64,000 nt of DNA from Bathymodiolus brooksi. Taxonomy: Eukaryota; Mollusca; Bivalvia; Mytilida; Modiolidae. Under the pieces are notes generated by a model. That model did no database searches. It saw only the letters and a program-made list of their open reading frames with translations, and had not been told where the DNA came from. This document shows positions 40,879-50,431 of the stretch, piece after piece (within the stretch, counting starts at the first letter, position 1; every line of letters starts with the position of its first letter). A program made the position numbers and the translations under genes. The stretch covers positions 33,651,804-33,715,803 of the forward strand of contig OY804579.1 of assembly GCA_963680875.1 (NCBI GenBank), given 5' to 3'.

Positions 40879-42249
40879 GTATAATGGTAAAATTAAATCG
40901 TCTGTTTTGTCATAAAGTCTGGTAGAAAGTTGACCATTGGCGTCAAATTTGGGGTAAATGTCACGAAATGAGGCAGAGGAAGTTGTTTCTGTCGTTTCCT
41001 TGATCTCAATTTCTTTGGGGTATATAAATGGAATCCAGTTACCAAAGTCTGGATTATTAATTCACAGAACAACCTCAAAATACCTGAATGTAAGATTAAA
41101 GACTTGGCTTCTGTATACGCTTTTGTTGGTTCTTTTATCTCAAGTTCTTTGGGGGAATATTACTGAAATAGTTAGCAAAGTGTGGATTAATAATTGACAG
41201 AACATCATCAATATACCTGAATGTAAGATTTATAATTGACAGAACATCATCAATATACCTGAATGTAAGATTTATAATTGACAGAACATCATCAATATAC
41301 CTGAATGTAAGATTTATAATTGACAGAACATCATCAATATACCTGAATGTAAGATTTATAATTGACAGAACATCATCAATATACCTGAATGTAAGATTTA
41401 TAATTGACAGAACATCATCAATATACCTGAATGTAAGATTTATAATTGACAGAACATCATCAATATACCTGAATGTAAGATTTATAATTGACAGAACATC
41501 ATCAATATACCTGAATGTAAGATTTATAATTGACAGAACATCATCAATATACCTGAATGTAAGATTTATAATTGACAGAACATCATCAATATACCTGAAT
41601 GTAAGATTTATAATTGACAGAACATCATCAATATACCTGAATGTAAGATTTAAAGGCTGTAGCTTCTGTAATTGTTGTCTTTGATAAGTTTTTGTATAAA
41701 TTCTGCTCTATAGGAGTGATGACTGATGACTTCATATTCTGTGTAGCACTTTTTGCCATTTGTTTCATGCTTGAGAAAATAAGTTAGTTCCATGACCAAA
41801 AACAAAACACTTGTTACGTTGACTACCGTTTTTAAAGTAAAATGCCTTGTGAATAATTTGTTTTAAATGGGTTTTCAAATTCTCGTGAGGAATGGTTGTG
41901 TAAAGTGTACGAAAGTCAAATAATTGGAAAAATGACATTTTCGAAAAAGAACAACAAAAATTAAAATGATCCAGAACTGCTTTAGAATTTCCAGTATCCA
42001 CATTTGATTGATGTTACTACGTGAAGTCTTTGTCAATAGTACGAGTGTAGACCCTCTTTGACTGCAGACTAAAAAAATGTCATAATTGTAGAGTTTTTTT
42101 GTTGAACAACTAGAAGAACCAGCAATATACCTTTCTCTATGTGGATTCTTGTGAAGTTTTAGTATCTAATATAAAGTAGACAAGTCATCATATTCCTCAT
42201 TAATCGGAATATTCATTGATGACATGAACGACTTCTGATTTGCCAAAAT
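40879..42249 (-). pseudogene. Reverse transcriptase fossil (Penelope-type, clade uncertain)
   Basis: Reading the minus strand from 42249 down gives a series of reverse transcriptase landmarks in several frames. First is MSSMNIPINEEYDDLSTLY, an in-frame TAG at 42166-42168, then LKLHKNPHRERYIAGSSSC. Next comes FDFRTLYTTIPHENLKTHL near 41900, then YFLKHETNGKKCY-TEYEV. A deletion removes the GIPMGTNCAPL-type segment expected here, and then YRAEFIQKLIKDN follows. The catalytic LTFRYIDDVLS comes next, in 11 tandem copies (41192-41650) plus one decayed copy near 41090 (LTFRYFEVVL then stop). Last is a thumb-like NNPDFGNWIPFIYPKEIEIK and QLSTRLYDK near 40910. The order and motifs fit a family I recall as common in cnidarian and mollusc genomes and tentatively place with Penelope-like elements. 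Frameshifts, stops, the deletion and the motif expansion make it non-functional. Confidence 0.8.
41192..41650 (-). repeat. 42-bp minisatellite made of the reverse transcriptase YIDD motif, 11 copies
   Basis: The plus-strand unit runs ATGTAAGATTTATAATTGAC, then AGAACATCATCAATATACCT, then GA, at exact 42-bp spacing (ATGTAAG at 41221 to 41641). On the minus strand each unit reads LTFRYIDDVLSIIN. The frame stays open through all copies because 42 is divisible by 3. YIDD is the catalytic aspartate motif of the surrounding reverse transcriptase fossil, so the repeat arose inside that sequence. The units look identical. Confidence 0.93.
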
Positions 42250-43353
42250 TTCTTCTTTATCAATTAATACTACTTATGTGGTTTGTTTTGTAAGATGCAT
42301 TTAGATTGTGTGTCTGCTTTAAGTTGTTTTGTTTATTTATCCAGGTGTGTATTCTACTTTTTGTACTGTTATAAACTAATAAGGATTTATTGTACTTATA
42401 CACGAACAGTTTCCTTTACATTACGCAAATCACGGAAGCACTTTGTTGTAAAAGTGAAGTCGAATGCATAATTGAAACATCATGAGAGGATGTTCAATTC
42501 CGGATTGTCTTATCAATAGTAGAGTGATTATTGAATATTATCTCACAAAATCTTAGTTTTATGTTCTTACGACATTGAAAAAATATATTGCCAGATTATT
42601 ATAACATCTTTCACACCTAGGGAAACTGCACATCGTAAAGTGGAGGGTATCGAGTTTTATACGCAAGGTAGCGATTCCAACTAAAGTAAACAAGATGGGA
42701 GACGAACATAAATATATGCTAGTATCTCAATTTCTAAAAATAATGTGCATGCAACTTAGGTCTTAATATATTTATACTCATGGATTCTATCTTATATGAG
42801 AAAGTTAAGAATTTTTGTAAGGAATATTTTAAGAAATTCATTAAAATCCAAACTGTCATTTGTCCACAAGGCAGCGAAGTGTACAATTGGTAGCGATCGA
42901 ATATTCTGCAGGCTAGCGATTTTTGTAGTACAATTTTGAAGACTTAATTCATTTTTTAATAAAAATAAGCTTATCAATTACATCAAGATTCATTTATTTA
43001 ATGTTTTATTTTATCCTCGCTCTGCTGGGGTATGAATGTCCGTTCGTCCGTCCGTAATAACAGCAATTTATATTGTATGTCTGCGGTGTGCAGCGTAGCA
43101 CCATGAGTGTATTTATTTTTCTGCACCAATGGTCAGCATGATGACAATTTAATTTAGATGCAAAGAATGGCATCCCTATGAGTTTTATATAGTTTTTACA
43201 ACCTGTAATTAACAACCAATTCGTCTTTAACCAAGAAACGGGTTTTAAAGGAAACTTTCTCACAATAAGTATTTATTAGGAGTCGAAAGGGAATCTTTAC
43301 ATAGGGGGACCAGCAACATATATATAACACCCTGGAATTCACAATTTCAAGGC
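42250..43353. other. Unique DNA, no gene seen
   Basis: The part next to 42249 may hold more of the decayed reverse transcriptase, but no motif is clear. Short open frames here (60-85 codons) share no motif and overlap on both strands. A TCCGTTCGTCCGTCCGT stretch at about 43038 is typical of dispersed repeats. Confidence 0.5.
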
Positions 43354-43371
43354 GGGGGGGGGGGGGGGGGG
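43354..43371 (+). repeat. Poly-G run of 18
   Basis: Eighteen consecutive G. It could form a G-quadruplex, and its length is uncertain because of sequencing error in homopolymers. Confidence 0.9.
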
Positions 43372-43401
43372 TGGTTATGATCATATGGTAGTAGAATTTA
43401 T

Positions 43402-43612
43402 CACTACCTATGCAACAAGTGCCTATCACCACAAACATTATGAGTTCGAATCCCGCTCAGGCGAGGTGTACTCGATACAACATTATGTGATAAAGTTTGT
43501 CAGTGATTTACTGCAGGTCTGTGGTTTTCTCTGGGTACTCCGGTTTCCTCCAGCAATAAAACTGGCCACCATGATATAACTGAAATATTGTTGAAAGTGG
43601 TATAAGATTAAG
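43402..43612 (+). mobile_element. tRNA-derived SINE, copy 2
   Basis: Plus strand: CACTACCTATGCAACAAGTG, CCTATCACCAC, the B-box-like GAGTTCGAATCCCGCTCA at 43442-43459, GTGATAAAGTTTGTCAGTGA, TTTCTCTGGGTACTCCGG, TTTCCTCCAGCAATAAAACT, and an end at ATATTGTTGAAAGTGG. It lies between two poly-G runs. The family resembles a tRNA-headed SINE widespread in molluscs. Confidence 0.8.
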
Positions 43613-43719
43613 CCCCAAAATTTCAACTCCGGTGTAATCATGAATTGTAGAAAAATTCATGATCCAACCTACTTGATATCGACCACAGGTTTTTTCCCGA
43701 GTGATAACCGTTTTTTGTT

Positions 43720-43742
43720 GGGGGGGGGGGGGGGGGGGGGGG
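43720..43742 (+). repeat. Poly-G run of 23
   Basis: Twenty-three consecutive G preceded by TTTTTTGTT. Same caveats as the run at 43354. Confidence 0.9.
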
Positions 43743-44094
43743 TTGAAGTTGTATTTAATAAAGGAGATGTAAAGTAATACCTATCAATTACATTTTCTCT
43801 AATGCTACTGACAACTACTGAGTTATGTATTTATTTCTGCACTGAGATTCTGAAGAGGGTGATTTTTGTTGAAGAAAACAGTACAACATTTCTCAGTTGA
43901 AAGGATTTTCTAGAGCGTGCGTTCCTATCATGATTTCAATGATAGGGAAACTAATTATATATAATGAGGAATGAGTTCCTAGTGGTTTAATTGAAGTCAT
44001 CAGTTCTCAAGTACTACAGTTTGCAACAATGAATTAGGTTAGGTTCGACTGTGGACGCTAGCTTGCTGAAACCACTATATCCACCTATTCTTCT
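43743..44094 (-). other. Probable LINE 3' untranslated region and spacer
   Basis: Lies just downstream (minus sense) of the LINE ORF2 stop. No coding signal. It probably includes the LINE tail, but no poly-A end or target duplication could be fixed. Confidence 0.4.
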
Positions 44095-44950
44095 ACTATG
44101 CTAGAACGCGACTTTACGTCACACCTGGGCTTACTAGTTAGGTTGATGTTAGCTGTGTGATCATATTTGAACTCTTGTGCTTCCCAGTACTTATCTAAGT
44201 TGATCTCAAAATGTTCACTATTTTAGCTGTGATAACTTCGTTTGGTAGACTGTTCCAAATGTCAACTATTCTGTTTGTGAAAGAGAATTTCCGGATGTTG
44301 AGTTTGCTGTATTTTTTCTTCAGTTTTTTGTCGTTCCCCCTAGTTCTTGTATTTTGATCTAGGTTAAGTAAACCTTCTGTGACATCTCTATCGTAGATGC
44401 CATTGATGATTTTGAGTTTCGATCATGTCCCCTCTAAGGCGCCTGTACTTTAGGGTTGGCATTTTCAGCTTTTTAAGTCTATCTGTGTATTCTAGGTTTT
44501 TCAGTGAAGGAATTTGTTTTGTGGCTCTTCTTTGGACATTTTCTATTACATCTTTGTCCCCTACCTTTGATTGTGACCATACTGCTTCTGCATATTCAAG
44601 GTGTGGTCTTGCTAATGCCTGGAAAAGGTATTTGAAATTCTGCTCATCCAGGTATGAATAAGTTCTTCTTATGAGGCCCATAATACTGTTCGCCTGATGT
44701 TGAATATGTCTTGAGAATGTCAGCTGATCGTCCTAGTACTCCAATATCTTTTTCTCCCTCTGATTTTTCTAGCTCTACTTCTTTGCCAGTACTGTCGTAT
44801 AAATGGTACTTCCTGATTGTATTCTTTTTATTTGATACAGTCGTGACCTTGCATTTGTTTGGGTGGAATCTTAGTAGCCAGGTGTTGGATCATTCCTGTA
44901 GACTATCCAGGTCCCTTTGCAGACTATTGCTATCTTCTGGGGATCTGATT
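44095..44950 (-). pseudogene. LINE ORF2, reverse transcriptase thumb and C-terminus
   Basis: Picks up directly after the FADDTKLY motif. The order on the minus strand is EIRSPEDSNSLQRDLDSLQ, WLLRFHPNKCKV, GLIRRTYSYLDEQNFKYL, ARPHLEYAEAVWS, ENVQRRATKQIPSLKNLEY, LKYRRLRGDMIE, then IYDRDVTEGLLNL, FSFTNRIVDIWNSLPNEVI, and an end at KSRSSIVEE-stop. These are typical of the C-terminal part of CR1/Jockey-group ORF2 proteins. Frame changes occur near 44700, 44400 and 44200. The stop at 44095-44097 is taken as the native ORF2 end. Confidence 0.88.
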
Positions 44951-44961
44951 TCTTTATATAG

Positions 44962-45295
44962 CGTGTGCCGGGGGTAGAATAGGCACCAGGTTTCTCCGCC
45001 CTAGAGGCACTAGTCCTCTAAAAGGGGTCAACCCCGCGGGAACCCTGGGGTATAGAAATGGGACCGAGAGCTTCTTCGGCTTGAAGGGGAGTCCGTCGGT
45101 TGTGCGGGATGTATAAATTCACAACCAATGCAACCCGTCCTTCGGATGAGACATAAATTAAACCGAGGTCCCGTGTTGAGAGATTGCCACCCTCTTCGCA
45201 CATTAAAGAACCCAGTGTAACAGCTCATGATGAGTGGTCCATAGGAGACCTGTTGCACTGAATATAGCTGACATATTGCTCGCTGGACGTTAAAC

Positions 45296-45376
<81 letters not shown>
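44962..45376 (+). mobile_element. 415-bp SINE-like retroelement with (CAAT)n tail
   Basis: Inserted into the LINE between the FADDTKLY and EIRSPED codons. An exact 11-bp target-site duplication TCTTTATATAG lies on both sides (44951-44961 and 45377-45387). Plus-strand order: CGTGTGCCGGGGGTAGAATA, CCTCTAAAAGGGGTCAACCC, CCCGTCCTTCGGATGAGACA, ACCGAGGTCCCGTGTTGAGA, ATTAAAGAACCCAG, CGCTGGACGTTAAACATCAA, then the CAAT tail. The duplication length and simple-sequence tail point to LINE-assisted retrotransposition. I recall the CCGAGGTCCCGTG block and CAAT tails from mollusc repeats. Confidence 0.85.

Positions 45377-45378
<2 letters not shown>
45297..45378 (+). repeat. (CAAT)n microsatellite, about 20 units
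   Basis: Uninterrupted four-base repeat forming the 3' tail of the inserted SINE-like element. Confidence 0.95.
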
Positions 45379-45387
45379 TTTATATAG

Positions 45388-45641
45388 CTTAGTATCGTCG
45401 GCAAAGAGATAGGCTGTTGCTGCTACACAATCTGGCATGTCGTTCATGTAGATTACAAACATAATCGGTCCAAGTACACTGCCTTGTGGAATTCCACTGG
45501 TTACATTGTGGGTGGTAGAGTCCATTCAGTTCACTGAAACTTTCTGTTTTCTGTCTGTTAAAAAGTCCTGAACGTAGTTGAGTGTTTTTTCTCCAATGCC
45601 ATAGTGTTCTATTTGTTTTATGAGCCTTCTATGGGGGACTT
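45388..45641 (-). pseudogene. LINE ORF2, reverse transcriptase catalytic core
   Basis: The minus strand reads RRLIKQIEHYGIGEKTLNYV, QDFLTDRKQKVSVN, a stop, [29 protein letters not shown], then [22 protein letters not shown] and FADD are the palm motifs; the two aspartates of the catalytic box are present. One internal stop (TGA, about 45537). Cut at its start by the 111-bp insertion and at its end by the SINE-like insertion. Confidence 0.9.
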
Positions 45642-45752
45642 AGTTTAAACATATTTTTATTAATTAATTCAATATAACATTACAATATTCAGCTATATAC
45701 ATAACATAATAAGAAGAAATTAATAGGATTGGGAAACAAGTTACATGAACTT
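45642..45752. mobile_element. 111-bp retro-insertion in the LINE
   Basis: An AT-rich segment flanked by the direct repeat ATGGGGGACTT (45631-45641 and 45753-45763) interrupts the reverse transcriptase codons for DKVPH-K. On the minus strand it ends in an A-rich stretch with AATTAATAAAAATATG, so it may be a truncated short retroelement or a piece of processed transcript. Family unknown. Confidence 0.75.
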
Positions 45753-46300
45753 ATGGGGGACTTTGTCGAACGCCTTCATGAAATCCATATAAACAGAGTC
45801 AATACTGCCACCGCTATCTATTATTTCGGTCCACTGGTCTAAAACCAACAGTAATTGCAGGGTCGTGGATCTTCCGAATATGAAACCAAATTGTTTCTTG
45901 CTAAATAGTTTATTTCTTTTCATATGCTCTACTATTTGGTTTTTTACCAGTTTTTCCATCATTTTACATGCAATGCTGGTTAGACTTACTGGCTTATCTC
46001 CCTTCTTAAACAGAGCCACTACATTGCCAATCTTCCATATCTCAGGTACTATACTTTTGCTTCCTCCTTCGAGGCATTAAATATCCTTGTTAGTGGTTTT
46101 GCTAAGACAGATTTGAGTTCTTTTAATGCCTTCGGGTGAAGGCAGTCTGGCCCTTTTGATTTATTTGGATTTAATTCATCCAATAGTTTCTTGACTTCTT
46201 TTTCTTCAAAGACTCTTTCCTCAAACTCAAACTCTAGATTTGCATCTTTGAATGTTGGTAAGTCTCCTTCTGGTTCTTTGGTAAACACACTACTGAAGAA
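45753..46300 (-). pseudogene. LINE ORF2, N-terminal reverse transcriptase
   Basis: The minus strand reads FTKEPEGDLPTFKDANLEFE, EKEVKKLLDELNPNKSKGPD, CLHPKALKEL, then a frameshift near 46052. Next come VPEIWKIGNVVALFKKGDK, a small in-frame loss of the usual SNYR segment, PVSLTSIACKMMEKLVKNQI, KKQFGFIFGRSTTLQLLLVL, and SIDSVYMDFMKAFDKVPHK. NKSKGPDxLHPK and the AFDKVPH palm segment are standard for this group. Confidence 0.9.
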
Positions 46301-46937
46301 GTTGGCTTTATCCTTGTTGCATTCCGTTATGCTTATCTCCCACTTGTCGTTTTTGTATTTTAGTTCTGCAATTCCACTTTTGGTTTTTCTTTTGGGGTTG
46401 GCATATTGCCAGAATTTCTTGGGGTTGGTCTTGGCATTTTTTGCTATATCTTATTCCATATTCTGTTTTGCTTTTTTTACTAGACTTTTAGCTTGGTTTC
46501 TGACTTTCTTAAATTCTAGGTACTTTTTGTTGTCTCTTGTTTCTATATAATGTTGCCAACATCTATGCTTTTGTCTGATTTTCTCGCTAGTGTTGTCGTC
46601 AAGGGGTAAGTAGTTGTGTTTTTTTGCTATCGAAGCCGCTTTTCTGTTTACTTTGGGTATGCATTTATCTTTTGCTGCGTTGAACTCCCTCAGAAAGATG
46701 TTGTTCAGGACATTTGGGTCCTTATCATTCAATAAATTTGACCAGTCTTTATCCAACTCTTTGGCCATCTTAAGGTAGTCGCCTTTATGAAAGTTCCATT
46801 TGTCTATTGTGGCTTCCTCTAGTTCAAAGTAGCACGTGCAATTAGAAGTTAATACAATGTGATCACTTCGTCCTAATGGGCTTTCATATTCAATCTTATC
46901 AATCATATTTTCCACGTTTGTAAAAACTGGATCTATA
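46301..46937 (-). pseudogene. LINE ORF2, endonuclease end and linker
   Basis: The minus strand starts VFTNVENMIDKIEYESPLGR-SDHIVL, the last endonuclease motif (SDH). A charged linker follows, with KWNFHKGDYLKMAKELDK, CIPKVNRKAA, RQKHRCWQHYIETRDNK and NPKKFWQYANPKRKTKSGIA. There is one in-frame stop near 46453. Its 5' side is cut by the 868-bp TIR element. Confidence 0.88.
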
Positions 46938-46944
46938 GTTCACT

Positions 46945-47812
46945 CACAGGCGCTTGTGTAGAGTCAAAAATATGCTCGCTATGTACCTAAAATACCACAA
47001 GGCCGGATTCACTCCTACTACCCCTGTCACTTCAATCGCTATTTCCCCTGTCAAAATGTCGATAGGACGCAAATCGCTTACTAATTTGCGTAGTGAAATG
47101 ATTTTTCTTCAAGGAAAACCCGTTTTTTATATCTTCCTACCATCTACACCCCCATACTGACAGATAATCCTCAGATTTTGTTGACAATGGACACCTAAGT
47201 GGCAGCAAAGCGAAAGTAGCTCACGTGCGACATATTTCCGCCTTTCGGTCGTTATCGGGTTTTATCATATATAATTACTAAACACTAGAAACATTACAAG
47301 GCGCCAAAATATGACTGACAAAATGAATGAAAACTTCAGTGCTTCTTGGTATGCAAATAATACTAAAAATAAGGCATAGGAAATAATTGTATTTAAAAAA
47401 CATTATAATTATACAGTAACAATACTGATATATAATTACGTTTCCCGAACTTTTCTTTCTGAACTTCTCAGGTATGTATCGTAAGGCAATGATAAAACCC
47501 GAGAACGACCGAAAGGCGGAAATATGTCGCACGTGACCTACTTTCGCTTTGCTGTCACTTAGGTGTCTATTGTCAACAAAATCTGAGGATTATCTGTCAG
47601 TATGGGGGTGTAGATGGTAGGAAGATATAAAAAACGGGTTTTCCTTGAAGAAAAATCATTTCACTACGCAAATTAGTAAGCGATTTGCGTCCTATCGACA
47701 TTTTGACAGGGGAAATAGCGATTGAAGTGACAGGGGTAGTAGGAGTGAGTCCGGCCTTGTGGTATTTTAGGTACATAGCGAGCATATTTTTGACTCTACA
47801 CAAGCGCCTGTG
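46945..47812. mobile_element. 868-bp element with 324-bp terminal inverted repeats
   Basis: The left TIR (46945-47268) and right TIR (47489-47812) are both 324 bp, with only about five visible mismatches; the interior is 220 bp. The termini read CACAGGCGCTTGTGTAGAGT. A 7-bp direct repeat GTTCACT lies immediately outside each end (46938-46944 and 47813-47819). It interrupts LINE codons between TRTTDNSE and VFTNVENM. Each TIR holds the same ~68-codon open frame (CRVKNMLAMYLKYHKAG...), but without a family match or in-frame upstream ATG I do not call a gene. The 7-bp duplication fits no superfamily exactly (hAT makes 8 bp, Mutator about 9). The long TIRs recall Mutator-like or fold-back elements. 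Confidence 0.88.
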
Positions 47813-47819
47813 GTTCACT

Positions 47820-48383
47820 GTTATCCGTGGTTCTTGTTTAACCCAAAATGTGTTGATTTAGGTAACTATCTCCGATACTCTCTACGAATTTTTCTCCTTC
47901 TTTATCTCCGTTACTTGTCCAAGAATTCCAGACTAGTTTTGGGCAATTAAAATCTCCCATTATTATAAATAGGTGAGAATATTCTTTGTTGCAGGAAGTA
48001 TTTATCATCAGTTGGTTTATATTAGTTTATCCAAGTTTTCTTTGTCACTGTTGGGGATTTTGTAAATACATCCTACCAGTAGAATATCTTTACCTGACAT
48101 TTTGATGTTTGCCCATACATTTTCTTGGAAGTCTCCTGTCTTTATTTCTTCCGCCATCAAATTTTGTTTAATATATAAGGCTATTCCTCTTTTCATTCCT
48201 GGTGTGTCGTTTATGAATAGTTCATATCCTTGTAAATGCAACTCTGCTTTTCCTGGTATTTTTTGGATACACTTCTGTAATTGCTATAATATCATATCAA
48301 CTTCTTGGGCTCTAACTTTGAATTCATCTAATTTGTTAGGTACATGTAGGCTATCTGCATTTGTGTAAAAACATTTAAGGCCG
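47820..48383 (-). pseudogene. LINE ORF2, APE-type endonuclease N-terminus
   Basis: The minus strand reads LKCFYTNADSLHVPNKLDEF, IIAITEVYPKN, then HLQGYELFINDTPGMKRGIA, LYIKQNLMAEEIKTG, VWANIKMSGKDILLVGCIYK, and later IMGDFNCPKLVWNSWTSNGD, EGEKFVESIGDSYLNQHIL and TRTTDNSE. The TNADSL, ITE and GDFN motifs are those of apurinic-type LINE endonucleases. Frames change near 48240 and 48017, and a stop follows NQHILG. Confidence 0.88.
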
Positions 48384-48389
48384 TTAAAA

Positions 48390-48845
48390 ACTTAACTAAC
48401 TTATCTATAGTTTTGGGTTTAAAAACATTGGTTCTATGTACATTAATCTTTTTCCTGCCGGCTACTGCTTTTTCACTTTTACCACCCGCTTGTCCCATGG
48501 TGATCCTTTCAGTATGGACTTGGAATTTTCTTCCCTCCTGTGCTTTTCTCGTCCCCCGATCCCAGGGCTTTGTTTTTCTCCTTAGCTTCTTCCCATTTTT
48601 CTCTGCTTTTTTTTTCTCTCTTTTTGTGTCAGGTCATGAACAATACTCATTTTCTTGAATTTATCCTCGGCTTGTCCAAGCCTTTTTAGATTTGCCATTA
48701 GTATGTTTTTGGCTTTTTCATCCTCAAATACTATTCTAAGTGGTCTTGGTTTTTCTCCCTCTAGTTTCTTTCCCAGCCTGGAAACATTTTTTCACTGAAT
48801 TGGTTAACTGTTACAGATATTTGTGTCACAATCCTGTCTCTTCCT
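48390..48845 (-). pseudogene. LINE ORF1-like protein remnant
   Basis: The minus strand includes RIVTQISVTVNQFSEKMFPG, RKLEGEKPRPLRIVFEDEKA, KNILMANLKRLGQAEDKFKK, SIVHDLTQKER and, after frame changes, SPWDKRVVKVKK. An RLG-K...RPRPL-type segment before a NL-L-G-KF segment matches the RNA-binding ORF1 proteins of CR1/L2-type elements as I remember them. It sits directly 5' of ORF2, as expected. Confidence 0.7.
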
Positions 48846-48945
48846 TATTCACGACTTTTCACCAGATTTATAACAAGAGTTATAAGTGTCACTAGTGGAG
48901 CAGAAACTGTGTTTTGTTGATCATTATTTGTCCATTTGTCTTTTT

Positions 48946-49530
48946 TTGTTTCCCCATTGTATTGTCTGTCCTGTTTTTTTTTGTTTCCCCATTGTATTGT
49001 CTGTCCTGTTTTTTTCGTTTCCCCATTGTATTGTCTGTCCTGTCTTTTTTCGTTTCCCCATTGTATTGTCTGTCCTGTCTTTTTTCGTTTCCCCATTGTA
49101 TTGTCTGTCCTGTCTTTTTTCGTTTCCCCATTGTATTGTCTGTCCTGTCTTTTTTCGTTTCCCCATTGTATTGTCTGTCCTGTCTTTTTTCGTTTCCCCA
49201 TTGTATTGTCTGTCCTGTCTTTTTTCGTTTCCCCATTGTATTGTCTGTCCTGTCTTTTTTCGTTTCCCCATTGTATTGTCTGTCCTGTCTTTTTTCGTTT
49301 CCCCATTGTATTGTCTGTCCTGTCTTTTTTCGTTTCCCCATTGTATTGTCTGTCCTGTCTTTTTTCGTTTCCCCATTGTATTGTCTGTCCTGTCTTTTTT
49401 CGTTTCCCCATTGTATTGTCTGTCCTGTCTTTTTTCGTTTCCCCATTGTATTGTCTGTCCTGTCTTTTTTCGTTTCCCCATTGTATTGTCTGTCCTGTCT
49501 TTTTTCGTTTCCCCATTGTATTGTCTGTCC
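48946..49530 (+). repeat. 35-bp minisatellite, 17 copies
   Basis: The unit is CGTTTCCCCATTGTATTGTC then TGTCCTGTCTTTTTT, with CCCCATTG at 48952, 48987, 49021, then every 35 bp to 49511. The first two units carry TTG in place of TCG and longer T runs; the rest look identical. The unit has no stop in all three plus frames or in the minus frames, so 35 (not divisible by 3) gives overlapping frames of about 180-250 codons on both strands. These are not genes. The flank at 48846-48945 resembles the end of a dispersed bivalve element (minus strand TTTCTGCTCCACTAGTGACA). Confidence 0.95.
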
Positions 49531-50431
49531 ATTTTCGATTTACTCCTTTCACATCTTCAAACTTTTGTTGTCTGTAATTTGTTTTTTTTTAAACTAAATA
49601 TTCTTATAAAATTATATATTAAAAATATAAAATAAGACCAACTAGAACATTTTCTGGATATATTCCTTGAAAAAAATATCGAGGAAATCATTTTTTGTCA
49701 TAATGTGTCATCCATATTGATGAGATGCTTCACTTTTCACTTCAGTTGGTGTAGAAAATGGTAAAATGCTGATATGAAAAATTATACTTTGCATGTCCTA
49801 CTATAAGTTTTAGGGATTAGGCTAGATAAAGGAACAGAAAGTTTGTCAAGATGTAATAAAACAAGAATCAACATATGGCACCAGACGTTTTCCACATTTA
49901 TTCAAATTGATTGTAAAATACAATTGTTGTTAAACAGATTTTAATATATATAATCGATTCCATCGAAGTATACCTTTATTCCTGAAGAGAAGGGCATACA
50001 AGTGTTTTTTGTTATTAAATTATATACCTGCTTAAATATGTATCTCTTTATCAATACTACATCAACAGTATCAATCTGTGTCAATATCCACATTGGTCAT
50101 TGCAAACTAGTGATAATAGCATGATTTTCAATCAATATTCGTGGTAAAACTTATTTTTTCCACAGCATAATAATGGGGGAAAATCGAAAATTGCCATTTA
50201 ACTAATAAATATTTCTTGTAAATAAATTGTGCACCATTATCAATTCTCAAACTTTCCAGACTTGATGCTAAAAGTAGCATTAAACACAAAATATCCCAAA
50301 CAACAGTCAAGTAACATTCGGATTAAAATAATACAAGGCAAAAAATAAACAAAGCATATATTTAATAATGTATCTGATGATAAAATAATATTGCACATAC
50401 ATATTTCATTATAACACAACAATATACAATA
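49531..50431. other. AT-rich unique DNA, no gene seen
   Basis: Only short frames of about 60 codons, no motifs, no tandem structure. Confidence 0.6.

Larger units (their letters stand above)
44095..48845 (-). mobile_element. Decayed LINE (CR1/L2/Jockey-type non-LTR retrotransposon)
   Basis: Minus-strand element with ORF1 (48390-48845), then an ORF2 with endonuclease and reverse transcriptase (48383 down to a TAG at 44095-44097). Removing three insertions (415, 111 and 868 bp plus their duplications) leaves about 2.9 kb of ORF2, the usual size for an endonuclease/reverse transcriptase ORF of this group. Landmarks are [54 protein letters not shown] and IWNSLPNEVI. Stops and frameshifts break it at several places. 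The exact clade would need a phylogeny. Confidence 0.88.

Noticed and set aside
45018..45300. Minus-strand ORFs of 61 and 90 codons
   Set aside because: They lie within the inserted SINE-like element, opposite to its orientation, and have no motif.
46954..47818. Identical 68-73 codon frames in both arms of the 868-bp element
   Set aside because: They begin at TTG, have no family resemblance, and are the same sequence seen twice through the inverted repeat.
48845..49635. Open frames of 180-250 codons on both strands over the 35-bp minisatellite
   Set aside because: The unit lacks stops in several frames, so overlapping frames appear on both strands at once. No start context or protein family supports them.
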